Positions 9,847 to 19,764 of a stretch of 64,000 nucleotides of DNA are shown here, piece by piece (within the stretch, counting starts at the first letter, position 1; each line of letters opens with the position of its first letter). Origin of the DNA: Laburnicola sp. R22_1 (Eukaryota > Ascomycota > Dothideomycetes > Pleosporales > Didymosphaeriaceae); NCBI GenBank assembly GCA_014281115.1, contig JACONQ010000013.1, forward strand, positions 1,354,501-1,418,500, given 5' to 3'. Both the position numbers and the translations under genes were made by a program. The notes beneath the pieces were generated by a model. That model worked only from the letters and a program-made list of their open reading frames with translations, was not told where the DNA came from and searched no databases.

Positions 9847-12335
9847 ATGACTTTCCCTAGCGTCACTACCACGTTCACAGGCCTAGGGAACCAAGGGTTG
9901 CAGGTGGGACACAACTCCGGCTCTATCGAGACCCACATCTATGCTCCTAGCAAGTGCCCGCCCGCTTCCGCTCTGACCGACGCTGCGCTAACCACGCTCC
10001 TCTACACAGAACGACCCGAGACTCCACCACAACCCTCCTGCTTCGTGCCGTTCCGCCGCGACCCCGACTTTGTCGACCGTGGAACGCTGCTCGATCAGAT
10101 CCGCGAACGATGCGCTGCGCCAGCATCTCGCGTCGCGCTGGTGGGCCTCGGCGGGGTGGGGTAAGTGCGGCGGAAGGGGCTTAGGTCGGCGCTCCCATCT
10201 AACACGAGCATAGGAAGTCGCAGCTGGCTATCGAGCACTGCTACCGCACCGCTGAGCAGTTGCAGGATACATGGGTGTTCTGGGCGCACGCCAGCAACAC
10301 GGCGCGACTCGAGCAGAGCTTCCGCGAGATCGCTGAGCAAGTCAAGGTTCGCGGGCGGAAGGACCCGCAAGCGGATGTGTTCAAGCTGGTGCACGACTGG
10401 CTGCGCGACGCGAAGAACGGACGGTGGCTCTTAGTACTGGACAACGCGGACGATGCTGCTGTTCTTTCTCCGCAACGGCGCAACAACCAGCGGCCGCAGG
10501 TAGACGATGGCGGCGACAGCAGCAGCAGCGCTCGACAGCAGCAGCTATCGAGGTATCTGCCCTCAAGCAGGCATGGCTCCGTGCTAGTGACAAGTCGAAC
10601 GAAGCGCGCGGCGATGCAGGTCGTGGAAGACAGCGACATTATACCGATCGAGCCGATGCATAATGCAGCTGCACACGCTCTGCTCCGCAAGAAGCTAAGA
10701 GACGTAGATGAGGAAGACGACAGAATCGCTAAGCTAGCGACGACGCTCGATTACATGCCGCTTGCTCTCGTGCAGGCGGCAGCATACATTCGAGAGCGAG
10801 CGCCGCGATGCTCGGTGCGGCAGTACCTTGAGGAGTACCGGCAGAGCGACAGCAGAAAGGCAAGTCTGCTGAACCAGGAGGCGGGTCATCTTCGCCGAGA
10901 CGGGGCAGCCAGCAACTCTGTCCTTATAACGTGGCAGATCTCGTTCGACCACATACGGAACACAAGACAATCAGCCGCAGACTTGCTGTCGCTCATGAGC
11001 TTCTTCGACCGACAAGGAATACCTGAAGCTTTGCTCCGCATTCAGGGCTGCAGTGCAGTGAGCGAACCTGAGGCGCCTGTTAGTGTCGACGACGGATTTG
11101 AGGATGATGTTCTTATGCTGCGAGACTATTCGTTTGTCACAGCTGCTTCAGACGAGAAGACGTTCCAGATGCATAGCCTGGTGCAACTTGCAACAAGGAC
11201 GTGGCTGCAGGGCCACGATCAAGTTAGTGTGTGGCTGGAAGCAGCGCTACAAATTCTTGCTACGGCTTTCCCAAGCGGACAACCGGAGACGTGGGCAGCT
11301 TGTCGAACTCTGCTTCCACATTCGACGAAGGTGCTTGGCTACAACATTGACACAGACTACGAGGCGAGACTGGATCGAGCGACAATTGCGACCAACGCTG
11401 CGTGGTACCTGATGCTAGTAGGAGAGTACGCGAATGCAGAGCACAACATGAGAATTTCAGTAGCGGTGAGAGAGGAGGTGCTTGGACAAGAGCACCAAGA
11501 CACGTTCATCAGCATCAGCCGCCTTGGGTCAGTGCTAGAGAGGCAGGGCAAGTACGATGAAGCAGAAGCGATGCATCGACGAGCACTGCAAGGGTACGAG
11601 ATGGTGTTTGGGCGAGAAGATCCTCGCACCCTTATCGTTGTTAACAACCTTGGGTTGGTGCTCTTAAGCCAGGGCAAGTACGAAGAGGCAGAGGCGATGC
11701 ATCGACAAGCGCTAGAGGTATCTGAGAAGGTGCTTGGGCGAGAGCATCCTTACACGCACATTAGCGTCAGTCAACTTGGGATGGTACTGTCGAAGCAGGG
11801 CATGCACGATGAAGCAGAAGCGATGCATCGACGAGCGCTGCAAGGGTACGAGAAGGCGCTTGGGGAAGAGCACCCCGACACGCTCACTAGCGTCGGCCAG
11901 CTTGGGTCAGTGCTAGAGAGACAGGGCAAGTATCAAGAAGCACAAGCAATGCAACGACGAGCGTTGGAAGGAAAAGAGAAGGTGCTTGGGCGGCAGCACC
12001 CCGATACGCTTCTTAGCGTCAGTGATTTTGGGTTGTTGCTAGAGAGCCAGAGCAAGTACGACGAAGCAGAAGCGATGCATCAACGAGCACTGCAAGGAAA
12101 TGAGGAAGCGCTCGGCCGAGAGCACCCTCATACCCTCACCAGCGCTAATAATCTTGGGTCGGTGCTCTCGAGGCAGGACAAGTACGCGGCGGCAGTAGCG
12201 ATGCATCAACGGGCGCTAGAAGGCAGGAAGAACGTGCTTGGGCCTGAGCACCCTGACACGCTGGCCAGCGCTAAGTGGCTATCTCAGACGTCCCTGAAGT
12301 GGTTTTTTGACCTGCTTACGACGCGGTATGGCTAA
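9847..12335 (+). CDS. NB-ARC/TPR NOD-like receptor with N-terminal amyloid-signalling-type motif
   Basis: Exons 9847-10160 and 10214-12335, with a 53-nt intron splitting the Walker A Gly codon, give 811 residues. The ATG at 9847 was chosen because the N-terminal peptide then parallels the start of the minus-strand copy. Residues ~6-30 hold the motif (GNQGLQVGHNSG). A short linker follows, then FVPFRRDPDFVDRG, Walker A GLGGVGKS near 100-107, Walker B WLLVLDNADD with D181, and an MPLALVQAAAYI block. An intermediate helical region is followed by one degenerate and six clear 42-residue TPR units and a short tail. Such STAND proteins act as ligand-activated switches. With this motif the oligomerised receptor would template the HeLo protein of the same element. 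It is intact and contiguous, unlike the minus-strand copy. Confidence 0.92.
11502..12257 (+). repeat. six tandem 126-bp TPR repeats in the plus-strand NLR
   Basis: Six 42-codon units with core L-G-x-V-L-x-x-Q-x-K-Y-x-E-A-E-A-M-H-x-R-A-L-x-G. A more divergent unit precedes them from about 11382, and the first half of another follows. The consensus is clearly different from the minus-strand receptor's array (Leu-Gly-Ser and Arg-Arg-Ala-Leu versus Leu-Ala-Gly and Arg-Gln-Thr-Leu), so ligand specificity may differ. Confidence 0.88.
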
Positions 12336-12679
12336 TGACGATGAGTCTTGCTCTTTATAGTGGGGCATGCGCCCTGTACAGTATTGTTCGTGGACAAAAT
12401 CATCTGAGTACCTTTGTGTGCTACGAACAGTGTTTCGAAGCGGTCGCGCCACAAGATCAGAATTAATTAGATTACCCCTTTCTTGCAACAGCAGACAACG
12501 GCACAAGTATATACACTAGCAAGGTATCATGGTTATCACGTGGGATAGCGAAGCTTCGAATCAGTAATGTAATTAGCTCAAAACATACTAAAAGCTAAGG
12601 GAACGATGTGTAAATTGACCGTATACTACAACACAAAGTCAACGTAATCTTGCGAGTCCCCAAGCTCTTTGCTCCACGA
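12336..12679. other. non-coding stretch between NLR(+) and right repeat
   Basis: No supported gene. AT-rich, with gaattaattaga near 12460. Probably 3' UTR and spacer. Confidence 0.4.
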
Positions 12680-13233
12680 ACAGGAGTGCGTGAAGAAGAA
12701 TAGTGCGGCGTTATGCGTGCACTCAAGCTCAAGCGAGTCATGTTCAGGCCCACGGGCAACTCCATTTAGCTACGCCGGCAGTGCAAGGATCTGACATCAG
12801 CAAATATATGATACAGCTAAGCTACTTGCGGCTTTTCGGTACAGCTTGCAGATAGCGTCTTCAGTTGTCGGTTGCGCTCTGTCGAGCAATGGGCCTGCAC
12901 TACAACACCACCACCTAAGCTACCGTACTACTTCCCTCGGGATACACTCTTTACATGCCTTTGTATAGCTTGAAAAATTATTAGATATGTGCACAAACTC
13001 TCCAGCGCATCCGAGGCTGTCCGAGGCGGGGCTACTGTGCATGCTAGGAGCAAGTTGTGGTATTGCTAGCGAAGTAGAAATTTGTTAGTGAGGAGACAAA
13101 GCGTAGAGAAAGCTTCAGGGTCAAGGTCTCCATCCCGAGACTTTCTGCGCCTCTCAACTGTGGTTAGTTTCGTTGTGATGGGGAGCACTACCGCCGTGCC
13201 GCCTCAGAGGTTTTTCCGCCACACATGGAGGGA
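12680..13233 (-). repeat. right long terminal inverted repeat
   Basis: Its reverse complement matches 2984-3540. The outermost bases read ccacacatggaggga and are followed by TA at 13234-13235. The arm carries no coding frame of note. Confidence 0.8.
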
Positions 13234-13434
13234 TATTAGGTAGGCTTGACACGGGCATAGTTAATAGGACAGCAGCGGTGTACAGCAAGCGGATCCATCA
13301 GACTGTTTCGACTGTTACATTTACAGTGCTTCATTTGTACATTAAAGACAAACAGGCTGCGTTATGTACATTTTATAGTAACGCAGCAGTCATTTTGCGC
13401 ATGAATATCCTGTCCCTCCCCCATTCGTCATCAT

Positions 13435-13752
13435 CTAAGCACCGCCCTCTCTCTTCGCGTATTCATCTTCCATCCTCTCCACGTACTGCTTGTCCCTACT
13501 CTCCTGGCCCTCGTCCTTGTCTGTTACATCCTCGATCCTTCCCTTTGTCCCAGTCTCTTCGATCCTACGCCCAGAGCTGTCGTACTGGAGGCGCTCTTCG
13601 CGGGCTGGTTGACCAGGCTCCTGCGAGCTGCGGTGCACTCTTGTGCCCGAGGGATCGGTGAAGATGGCTTCGCTGTGGGAGCGGGTTCCGCCGTTGGTTG
13701 TGGATGATGAGAAGGAGTAGGAGGCGGATGCCGAGTAAGAGTTTTGAGACAT
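13435..13752 (-). CDS. small Ser-rich conserved-type hypothetical protein
   Basis: A single exon of 105 residues. The N-terminal half is rich in Ser/Tyr/Thr (Met-Ser-Gln-Asn-Ser-Tyr...SYSFSSSTTNGG). The C-terminal half is charged and helical (RRIEETGTKGRIEDVTDKDEG). No signal peptide or membrane segment. It looks like the short disordered proteins common in Pleosporales genomes, but I do not know a function. Its 3' end is 200 bp from the large element. It is divergent from the membrane protein gene at 14303. Confidence 0.7.
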   Translation of the reverse strand: MSQNSYSASASYSFSSSTTNGGTRSHSEAIFTDPSGTRVHRSSQEPGQPAREERLQYDSSGRRIEETGTKGRIEDVTDKDEGQESRDKQYVERMEDEYAKREGGA

Positions 13753-14302
13753 CTTGGGCGGTATAGGTATGGGTGTGGTTTTGCGTTGGAAAATGCTTTG
13801 ATGGCTTTGGTATGTTTGTATGGTTTATAATGTGGCCTTGAGTTGCGGCGGCTGGTGGTTATAGGTCGTAGACGGGGTGGCGACGAATGACGTCACGCTT
13901 CCAAACGCAGGTATAACAACTTCTTGAAGGCTGACCGCAGAACATGCGAAAGACTTCCTTTGTGAGTGAACGGGTCTTCCAGAAACGTCTACATCGCACT
14001 CAATGGGTCTGGTCTTCCTGCTAGGCGCGTCGTCGATCCGTGTGATTCCCCGAGTACACTACTATTGGCTATGCTTTGCCGTAGCGTTGCTTCACCCATC
14101 CAGCTTCGAAGCTTATTGGCGCTACTGCTGGAATGCTCTGGTAGATGTTTTGGTCTTGTAGAAGAAAGGTCACTCAGATGTTGACCTTTGTGTGTCGACG
14201 ATAGCCCCCACGCCAAGCGTTAGGGCTCTGTCCCTTCGCTCCTGTAGATCCCAATCCCGCCCGCCGTCGCTCCCCCCATCCGAACCATCAGTAGCTGCCA
14301 GC
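13753..14302. promoter_or_regulatory. 550-bp divergent intergenic region
   Basis: Lies between two head-to-head genes and must hold both promoters. A C/T-rich tract (ccgccgtcgctccccccatcc, about 14260-14280) precedes the ATG at 14303. No coding signal. Confidence 0.5.
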
Positions 14303-15631
14303 ATGCGCTCGTTGCTGTTCAGCCTGCCGCTTTTTCTCTCCAATGTTGTCTCCGCTGCCTCTGAGCTGTCGCTTGACTGCGCTGGCAAAGAGGGTGAAAC
14401 CAACGACGAGTGCAGACACCCCATGAAGCCCGTCACCACCGTGGCCCCTGGTGCCTACTACATCACAAAGCTGTCATGCCCGGAATGCGCCGTGCAGGAA
14501 TTTTCCGGCGAGCGCGAGAACAGGACGTACGAGCTTGTGCAGAAGGAGAACGACTTGGTTCGTGCCGCCGTCTTGCGTGCGCAGTGTAGGCTAACATGAG
14601 CTGCGCTGCAGTTCTTCAACATCTCCCTCACCCGCGACCACCGCACGCTGCTACTGAATGGAAACCCTATCTTTCCCTCGCTATCTACCAACCCGTATCC
14701 GCCGGCGATATTTACGCCTCAAATCCCGCCCAACTTTACCCAAAACGATCTCGCCAACACGCTCGCATGCGCCCGCAGGGCCTGTCCGGACGAGCACGGG
14801 TGCCAATGTCTCGAACCGGTTATTGCACACGTTGATCTTGACTTTGACTATTACTCAAAGTGGCTAGAATCGCATCCAGAGACACAAACGGAGAAGTGGG
14901 AGGTGGTGTTCGATGCCATTGGCGGCACGGATGGGGCAAGGCAAGCAGGGCGCATCTTTGGCAGCGATGAACAGTCTGTGTTGCGAATCATCATACGAGG
15001 GAAAGAGATCGAAGAGGATGATGATTCGGGTGTTGACCACCAGGCGGCGAGCCCCTTGTTCTCCAATGTCAAACAGTCCGAGTCGTTGTACGAGTACGAA
15101 ATCGCCAGTGTGGAATTCATGGAACGCTACGCACCTGTTCCCCGCGTTGGGAATCTCGGGTTCTGGGACAAGCTACGCCGTTTTTTCGGCAACGACATCG
15201 TGCGTGGAGACGGCCATATCGTCTACCTAGCTGAAGAGTGGGGCGAATACGGCAAGGAAGGTTCGCTTCGCCAGGCCTTTGGAATCATCATTCATGAATG
15301 GCCCTGGGATTTTATCTTCATGGTTGTCGGTCTTGTAGCGCTGGGGATTGCTTCTCTTTGGTTCGTGCAGTGGCTGTTCTTTACCGTAAAGCAGCAGAGA
15401 GAGCTGGCGAGGTGGGATGGTATGGATCAGGTTTGGGAACGGATGCGGAGAGATCCAGGTGATGAGGAGGATGAACGACTGCTGGTCGGCGAATATAGAG
15501 ACGAGGGCTATCGAGATGAGCCTGAGGAGAGGCCACCAGCGTACTCGGATGAGATTCAGACGAATAAGCCGCTGCCGAATAAGCCTTTGCCGGAGAAGCC
15601 GTTGCCCGCAGTTCCTCTTATTGATACTTAG
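14303..15631 (+). CDS. secreted/type I membrane protein, unrecognised
   Basis: Exons 14303-14557 and 14612-15631 with a 54-nt intron encode 424 residues. Residues 1-18 are a signal peptide (MRSLLFSLPLFLSNVVSA). The lumenal/extracellular part has Cys pairs (SCPEC, CARRACPDEHGCQC) and a predicted glycosylation site, followed by one membrane helix (FIFMVVGLVALGIASLWFVQ). The cytoplasmic tail is acidic and ends in a proline-rich repeat (KPLPNKPLPEKPLPAVP) typical of SH3-binding ligands. The topology is therefore outside N, inside C. I do not recognise the family. It converges on the NmrA-like gene, 291 bp apart. Confidence 0.8.
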
Positions 15632-15922
15632 AGGATTTAGTTGGGTCAGGATATATGGCATATATGAGGTATTTCATTCGTACATTTGCGTGAGTTATCC
15701 CAAGATACTCAATGAAGACATGGTTTATCAGTTCCATACAGACCTAAGCCACCCTGGAATACCATGTGCGCTCTTGAATATGTAGCTATTCATTGCCGTT
15801 ACTGACTTGGGCAGCAGAATCCTCACTATTAGAACACTGCGGCTTCCATCGTGCTCTGATGATCGCGACGGATCTGTACCACATGTCTGGTCCATCACCA
15901 CTGCTAATCTTCCCACCCGTGA

Positions 15923-16928
15923 CTACGCTTTCCCTTCCCACGCCTTGCTCAAGTACTCTTCCAAACCCGTAAACTTGTACTCGGGAAACCTCTCGTTCCA
16001 CTCCGCACTCACATCCCAACTACCTCTCAATATGGCCTTGAAAAACATAATCACAAACTCCTTGGAGAAGGTCTCGCGATCCTCCACTGGGATAGTAGGG
16101 TGGCTAACCTGCGGGATCCACGACGTATTCAGCACATCTCGCTCAATGTCCTCGCTCTTGACATGCTCGATCAACCACTCCCCGCCGCGCAGTTTCTGCC
16201 CCAGAGCAAGCAATTCATTGGTGGTTGTGCGTGCGCCGCGCATGCCCCCGACAGCAGGCCAAGGCCGCGAGTCCGCCAGCGCGAGATCCAGCATATCCGA
16301 TATATCCGCTATAGCAGTCACGACGATGGGCTGGTCGCCCCCGTCCAGCACCATGGCCCTCCTCTTCTCGAAGCTGATGAAGGACTCCCACGTCATCAGC
16401 CCCGGGCTTAGCGGGCTGGGATGCGCAAAGTAATCCATGAAGATGCTCGGTTGGAAAAGACAGTATTCGAGCTTCTGCTCTTGGCTATTCAGTTCCGCGA
16501 GGTACTTTGCGATGGTGTCTTTGTTCTTGTACGGCGGCACGCCCGAGTCGTTTTTGATGGCCCATTCTGAGGGACTGAAGCGCTTGACGCCCGCGTCGAT
16601 GCTGGCGTGGATCAGGTTCTTTTGGACGGTGCAGTCGGTGTCGAGGTGTGCGACTAGGAAGCTGAGACAGACGTCGTAGCCTTGGAGCGCTTCGGTGAGA
16701 CTGGCTCGGTTGTGGTAGTTGACGGTTTTGTAGGAGACGTTTGGGGAGGAAGATGCGGGCGGGGAGGAGCGGGTGAAGATGGTGATGTCGTGCTTGCCGG
16801 AGGCGATGGGGGTGCGAAGGATCTCGGTAGCGACGTCTGGTTCGTTGTTAGTGTGTATGCGTGCGTGGGGTAAGAGTTTTTGGAGGGAGCATACTGCCAG
16901 TGCCGCCGGCTACGGCGACTCGTACCAT
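15923..16928 (-). CDS. NmrA-like/isoflavone-reductase family NAD(P)-binding protein
   Basis: Exons 16895-16928 (34 nt) and 15923-16836, with a 58-nt intron, give 315 residues. The N terminus VRVAVAGGTGNVATEIL is the glycine-rich dinucleotide-binding turn of atypical short-chain dehydrogenases and spans the splice junction. SPSEWAIKND around residue 130 is characteristic of NmrA/PCBER-type proteins. These act as NAD(P)H-dependent reductases of small aromatic substrates or as redox sensors. The substrate is unknown. Confidence 0.85.
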
Positions 16929-17572
16929 GTTGGAGGTGTGGAACTTGGTTCTTTATTAGAGGACTTTCACGAGTCATCCTGCAGCACCTAACTAGGTCTG
17001 TCTCGTACGGGCCTCTTGTACATACAACAGTACCGACTAAAAACCGTCGGCGCTTTGCGTCATCCCGGATTTAGCGGGTCTAACCAACGACGCGACATGT
17101 GCAAATCGACGGCCAAGATTGTGATCCCATCTTTTACGAGTATCTGCTTAATGCGATATGGGAGCAAGTCCCTGGAGGAATGATGTGTATGTTGCCAATG
17201 TGCAAAATACACTCGCCGTGGTTGACATAAGAAACTTCGTCCGAGTGGCATTAAGTCCTATTCTCGTGCTGTTGATGAGCTTGGCTCATTGCATATGAGG
17301 TTTTTGTGTGCAAATCATCTTAGAAACCTGGAAAGTCAGTAGACTGTTCAACCTTCGAGTGCCAGTAGAATGGTATGCTTTACTAACAATGTCAGGATTG
17401 CTCAACCCTCCACGAGCTACTCAATACCCACGGTGATTCAAACAGGTCACATTGGCATCCAAAGACTCCATCTGAGTTCCGAATGAACAAGCTCAAAATA
17501 TCGATTGAACAATGCTATAAACAAGAAGCGAAGCTCAACCCCTCGACCAGTAGTCCCACCCTCTCCACCCTT
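16929..17572. other. intergenic, NmrA-like promoter and GH5 3' region
   Basis: No supported gene. The only open frames are short and lack splice or homology support. Confidence 0.5.
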
Positions 17573-18609
17573 CTATGCGTAGAAGTAGCTCTTGATCTTC
17601 GGGAGCACAGCCTTCCATGCCCTCCCATTAGTGGGCTCCATGCTATACATGTAGTCGGCCCACCACGGGCCCGCAGCCCACCACATCGCACCCCACCAGA
17701 CATCCGAGTTCTGCCCCATGTACTTAAGTCCATCTTGGAGAGCAGCGATGCACTGTGCGTTGCTTCCAGCTGCAAACTCGCCAATCACACCTAGCTTCTT
17801 GTTATCCTTCAACCACTTCGTAGCAGCAGTCAATCGTTCGCGGAAGATGGTAGCGCTAACGCACTCGCCGTGCGTTCCTGACCCGTCCGAGTCGAGGTAC
17901 TGATGCATCTGGTAGATGAGTTTGTTCTGCGGGTCCTTCAAGTTGATAAGACTAGCTCCATTGCCGCTGCTAACCCATGTCCACGCGCCTGACCACGAGT
18001 TGCCCTCTGGGGTGATGTACTGTTTCGTTGCGCCTGCAGCGCGGATACCGTCGATTGACGCTTGGTTGAGGTCGAAGACGAGCTTTTGGTCCATGTCGTG
18101 ATATTCGTTGTTAGTGTCGAAGACGACGAGCTCGTTGTCCTTGAACTTGGCGGCGACGTTGTGCCACCACGTCTTGAAGCCAGCCGTGTCGGTGATGATG
18201 TTATAGTAGAAACGGCCGTAGTTGTGCGGTTGGACCATGGCATAGGCGCCTTTTCCCGTGATATAGCTGACTTGCTCGGTGAGGTTGCCGAGGTAGTTAG
18301 AGTCAAAGGCACCAGTAAGTCCGCCAGGTGTAAGGCGCTCCATCGCTTTTCGAATTTATCAAATTTTGTTCGTAAAAAGTTGTTATATGGCGACTTACCG
18401 AAGTTGAGGCGGAACATATTCATTCCTTGTGCGATGAACTGGTCGATGGTCTTGTAGTCATACCAGATGTAGTGCTTCCCGTATGTCCCTGGGAGGGTTC
18501 CCTCCCCGAACTCAGCGCCCGACTCGTTAATACCGAACCATTTCAACTTGCGTCTCTGGGCAAAAGCAGTCGACGCTAAAGCGGCCGTAGCCAGAAGTTC
18601 GAAACGCAT
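17573..18609 (-). CDS. GH5 (subfamily 5-like) endo-beta-1,4-glucanase, secreted
   Basis: Exons 18399-18609 and 17573-18345, with a 53-nt intron, encode 327 residues. Residues 1-17 are a signal peptide (cleavage after AFA). The catalytic domain starts directly with KLKWFGINESGAEFGE. The acid/base Glu lies in DTNNEYHDM (E151) and the nucleophile in LGVIGEFAAG (E260). Those motifs match the Trichoderma EGII-type GH5 cellulases. There is no cellulose-binding module or linker. The enzyme would cleave internal bonds of cellulose outside the cell during growth on plant cell wall. Both catalytic Glu are intact. Confidence 0.93.
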
Positions 18610-19764
18610 AGCTAGACTGTTGAGATAGCTTCTTCGTCGAAAGAGTATCGAGCCGACCTAAGCCTCACCCTCTCCCGTGGTACTGCCATCTTTATATGCC
18701 CGCAACTATAGCTTGTTTTTACGTCCTTTCCGGCCCGGATGCCATCCGTCCGCAAATGAACAGAATCCTGGCCTTCATTCAAATTCACTGTCCAAATTGC
18801 GGTTCAAAGCATACCTAATCCCCATACAGCCATGCGCCGCGGAGGATAAATTGCTTGATCAAATTAAGCCAGGCTTAGGCAACAGAAAGTGGTGGGGAAT
18901 TAAGGCGTGGCGTTGCGGGGAGAAAATACAAGGATGTCCCATTCGCGGAAACAAAGTCTTCTTCAAACTCCGATTCGAAACAAAACTACCACGCGTGACG
19001 CGTGACATCGTGCTCAGTCTTGCGATGATTTGTGAAACACTGGGTCTATGGTGCATATAGACCAATAAGCGGTGATGGGCATATTAAAAACGGTAGTATT
19101 GTCAGAAAGCTCCGCATATTCATTCCCTTCCCTTGCATAGCAATTTTGCCGAAACCCTAGAGCCGCGCTGTGATCCACATTTGTAGATGTCACCTTGATG
19201 GGAGCGTTGCTCCGCATCTAAAAGAGTAATTTTTCAAAGGGTGCGTCACTTGTTGTCGCGGGTAGTCTAGGACGTACAAGGACAGGTTTGCAATGAGCAC
19301 TCGCAGGTGGCCACTAAGGTTGATTGATAGGAGCGCCGTCCCGGTTTCCGAATGCCTGTGGCAGCCAGTTTTCCCATACTTCGATTATCCCGAGCTCTCT
19401 GCGTTGTCAGTTGTACTTGCCGCTTAACGCATGTCAGATGCACAAGCAGAATGTATGAAATGAGGCCCACGACTATTGGCGCCCGGTGTATCTTCCACCC
19501 AGCAAGACATGCAATGAATACAAGAAGACGGCAGACTAATCGGGGTTCCCACAAGACCGCTACCTCAATAGTATAAATCGGAGAGCTGCCAGACCACGCA
19601 TTGACATGTTCCAGCGCAATCCCATGCTCCCTACATGTCATGGTATAACGCTTGTGAAAGATCACAAATCCCGAAAACGTTTTCCAAAAAAAGGACAGAG
19701 ACTGGAGATCATGGCATTAGGCGTCGTAAAATGAGGTCAATTTACACGCAATTCAAAGTGGTAT
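18610..19764. other. 1.15-kb intergenic region upstream of GH5
   Basis: Mostly the GH5 upstream region. The sequence ccacgcgtgacgcgtgac (about 18990-19007) holds two ACGCGT words 8 bp apart, possible MluI-cell-cycle-box-type or other factor sites. A minus-strand frame at 19267-19665 (132 codons) has no recognisable features and is not called. Confidence 0.45.

Larger units (their letters stand above)
2984..13233. mobile_element. 10.25-kb transposon-like element with long terminal inverted repeats, carrying HeLo/NLR cargo
   Basis: The sequence starting at 2984 (tccctccatgtgtgg) reappears in reverse complement ending at 13233. Homology continues inward for about 550 bp on each side. TA lies directly outside both ends (2982-2983 and 13234-13235), as expected for a TA target-site duplication of the Tc1/mariner/pogo superfamily. 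The interior encodes one intact pogo/Fot-like transposase (7909-9633), two NB-ARC/TPR genes in opposite orientation, a HET-S-like HeLo gene and a decayed receptor fragment. I found no separate short inverted repeats around the transposase. What is seen is the ends and the content. That the enclosed transposase moves the whole unit is inference. The alternative is two inverted copies of another repeat that happen to frame a receptor cluster. Confidence 0.7.

Noticed and set aside
2984..13233. Starship giant element
   Set aside because: No DUF3435/YR captain gene is seen, and the long inverted-repeat ends with TA do not fit Starship boundaries.
19267..19665. 132-codon minus-strand frame
   Set aside because: No domain, signal or splice support; composition looks non-coding.
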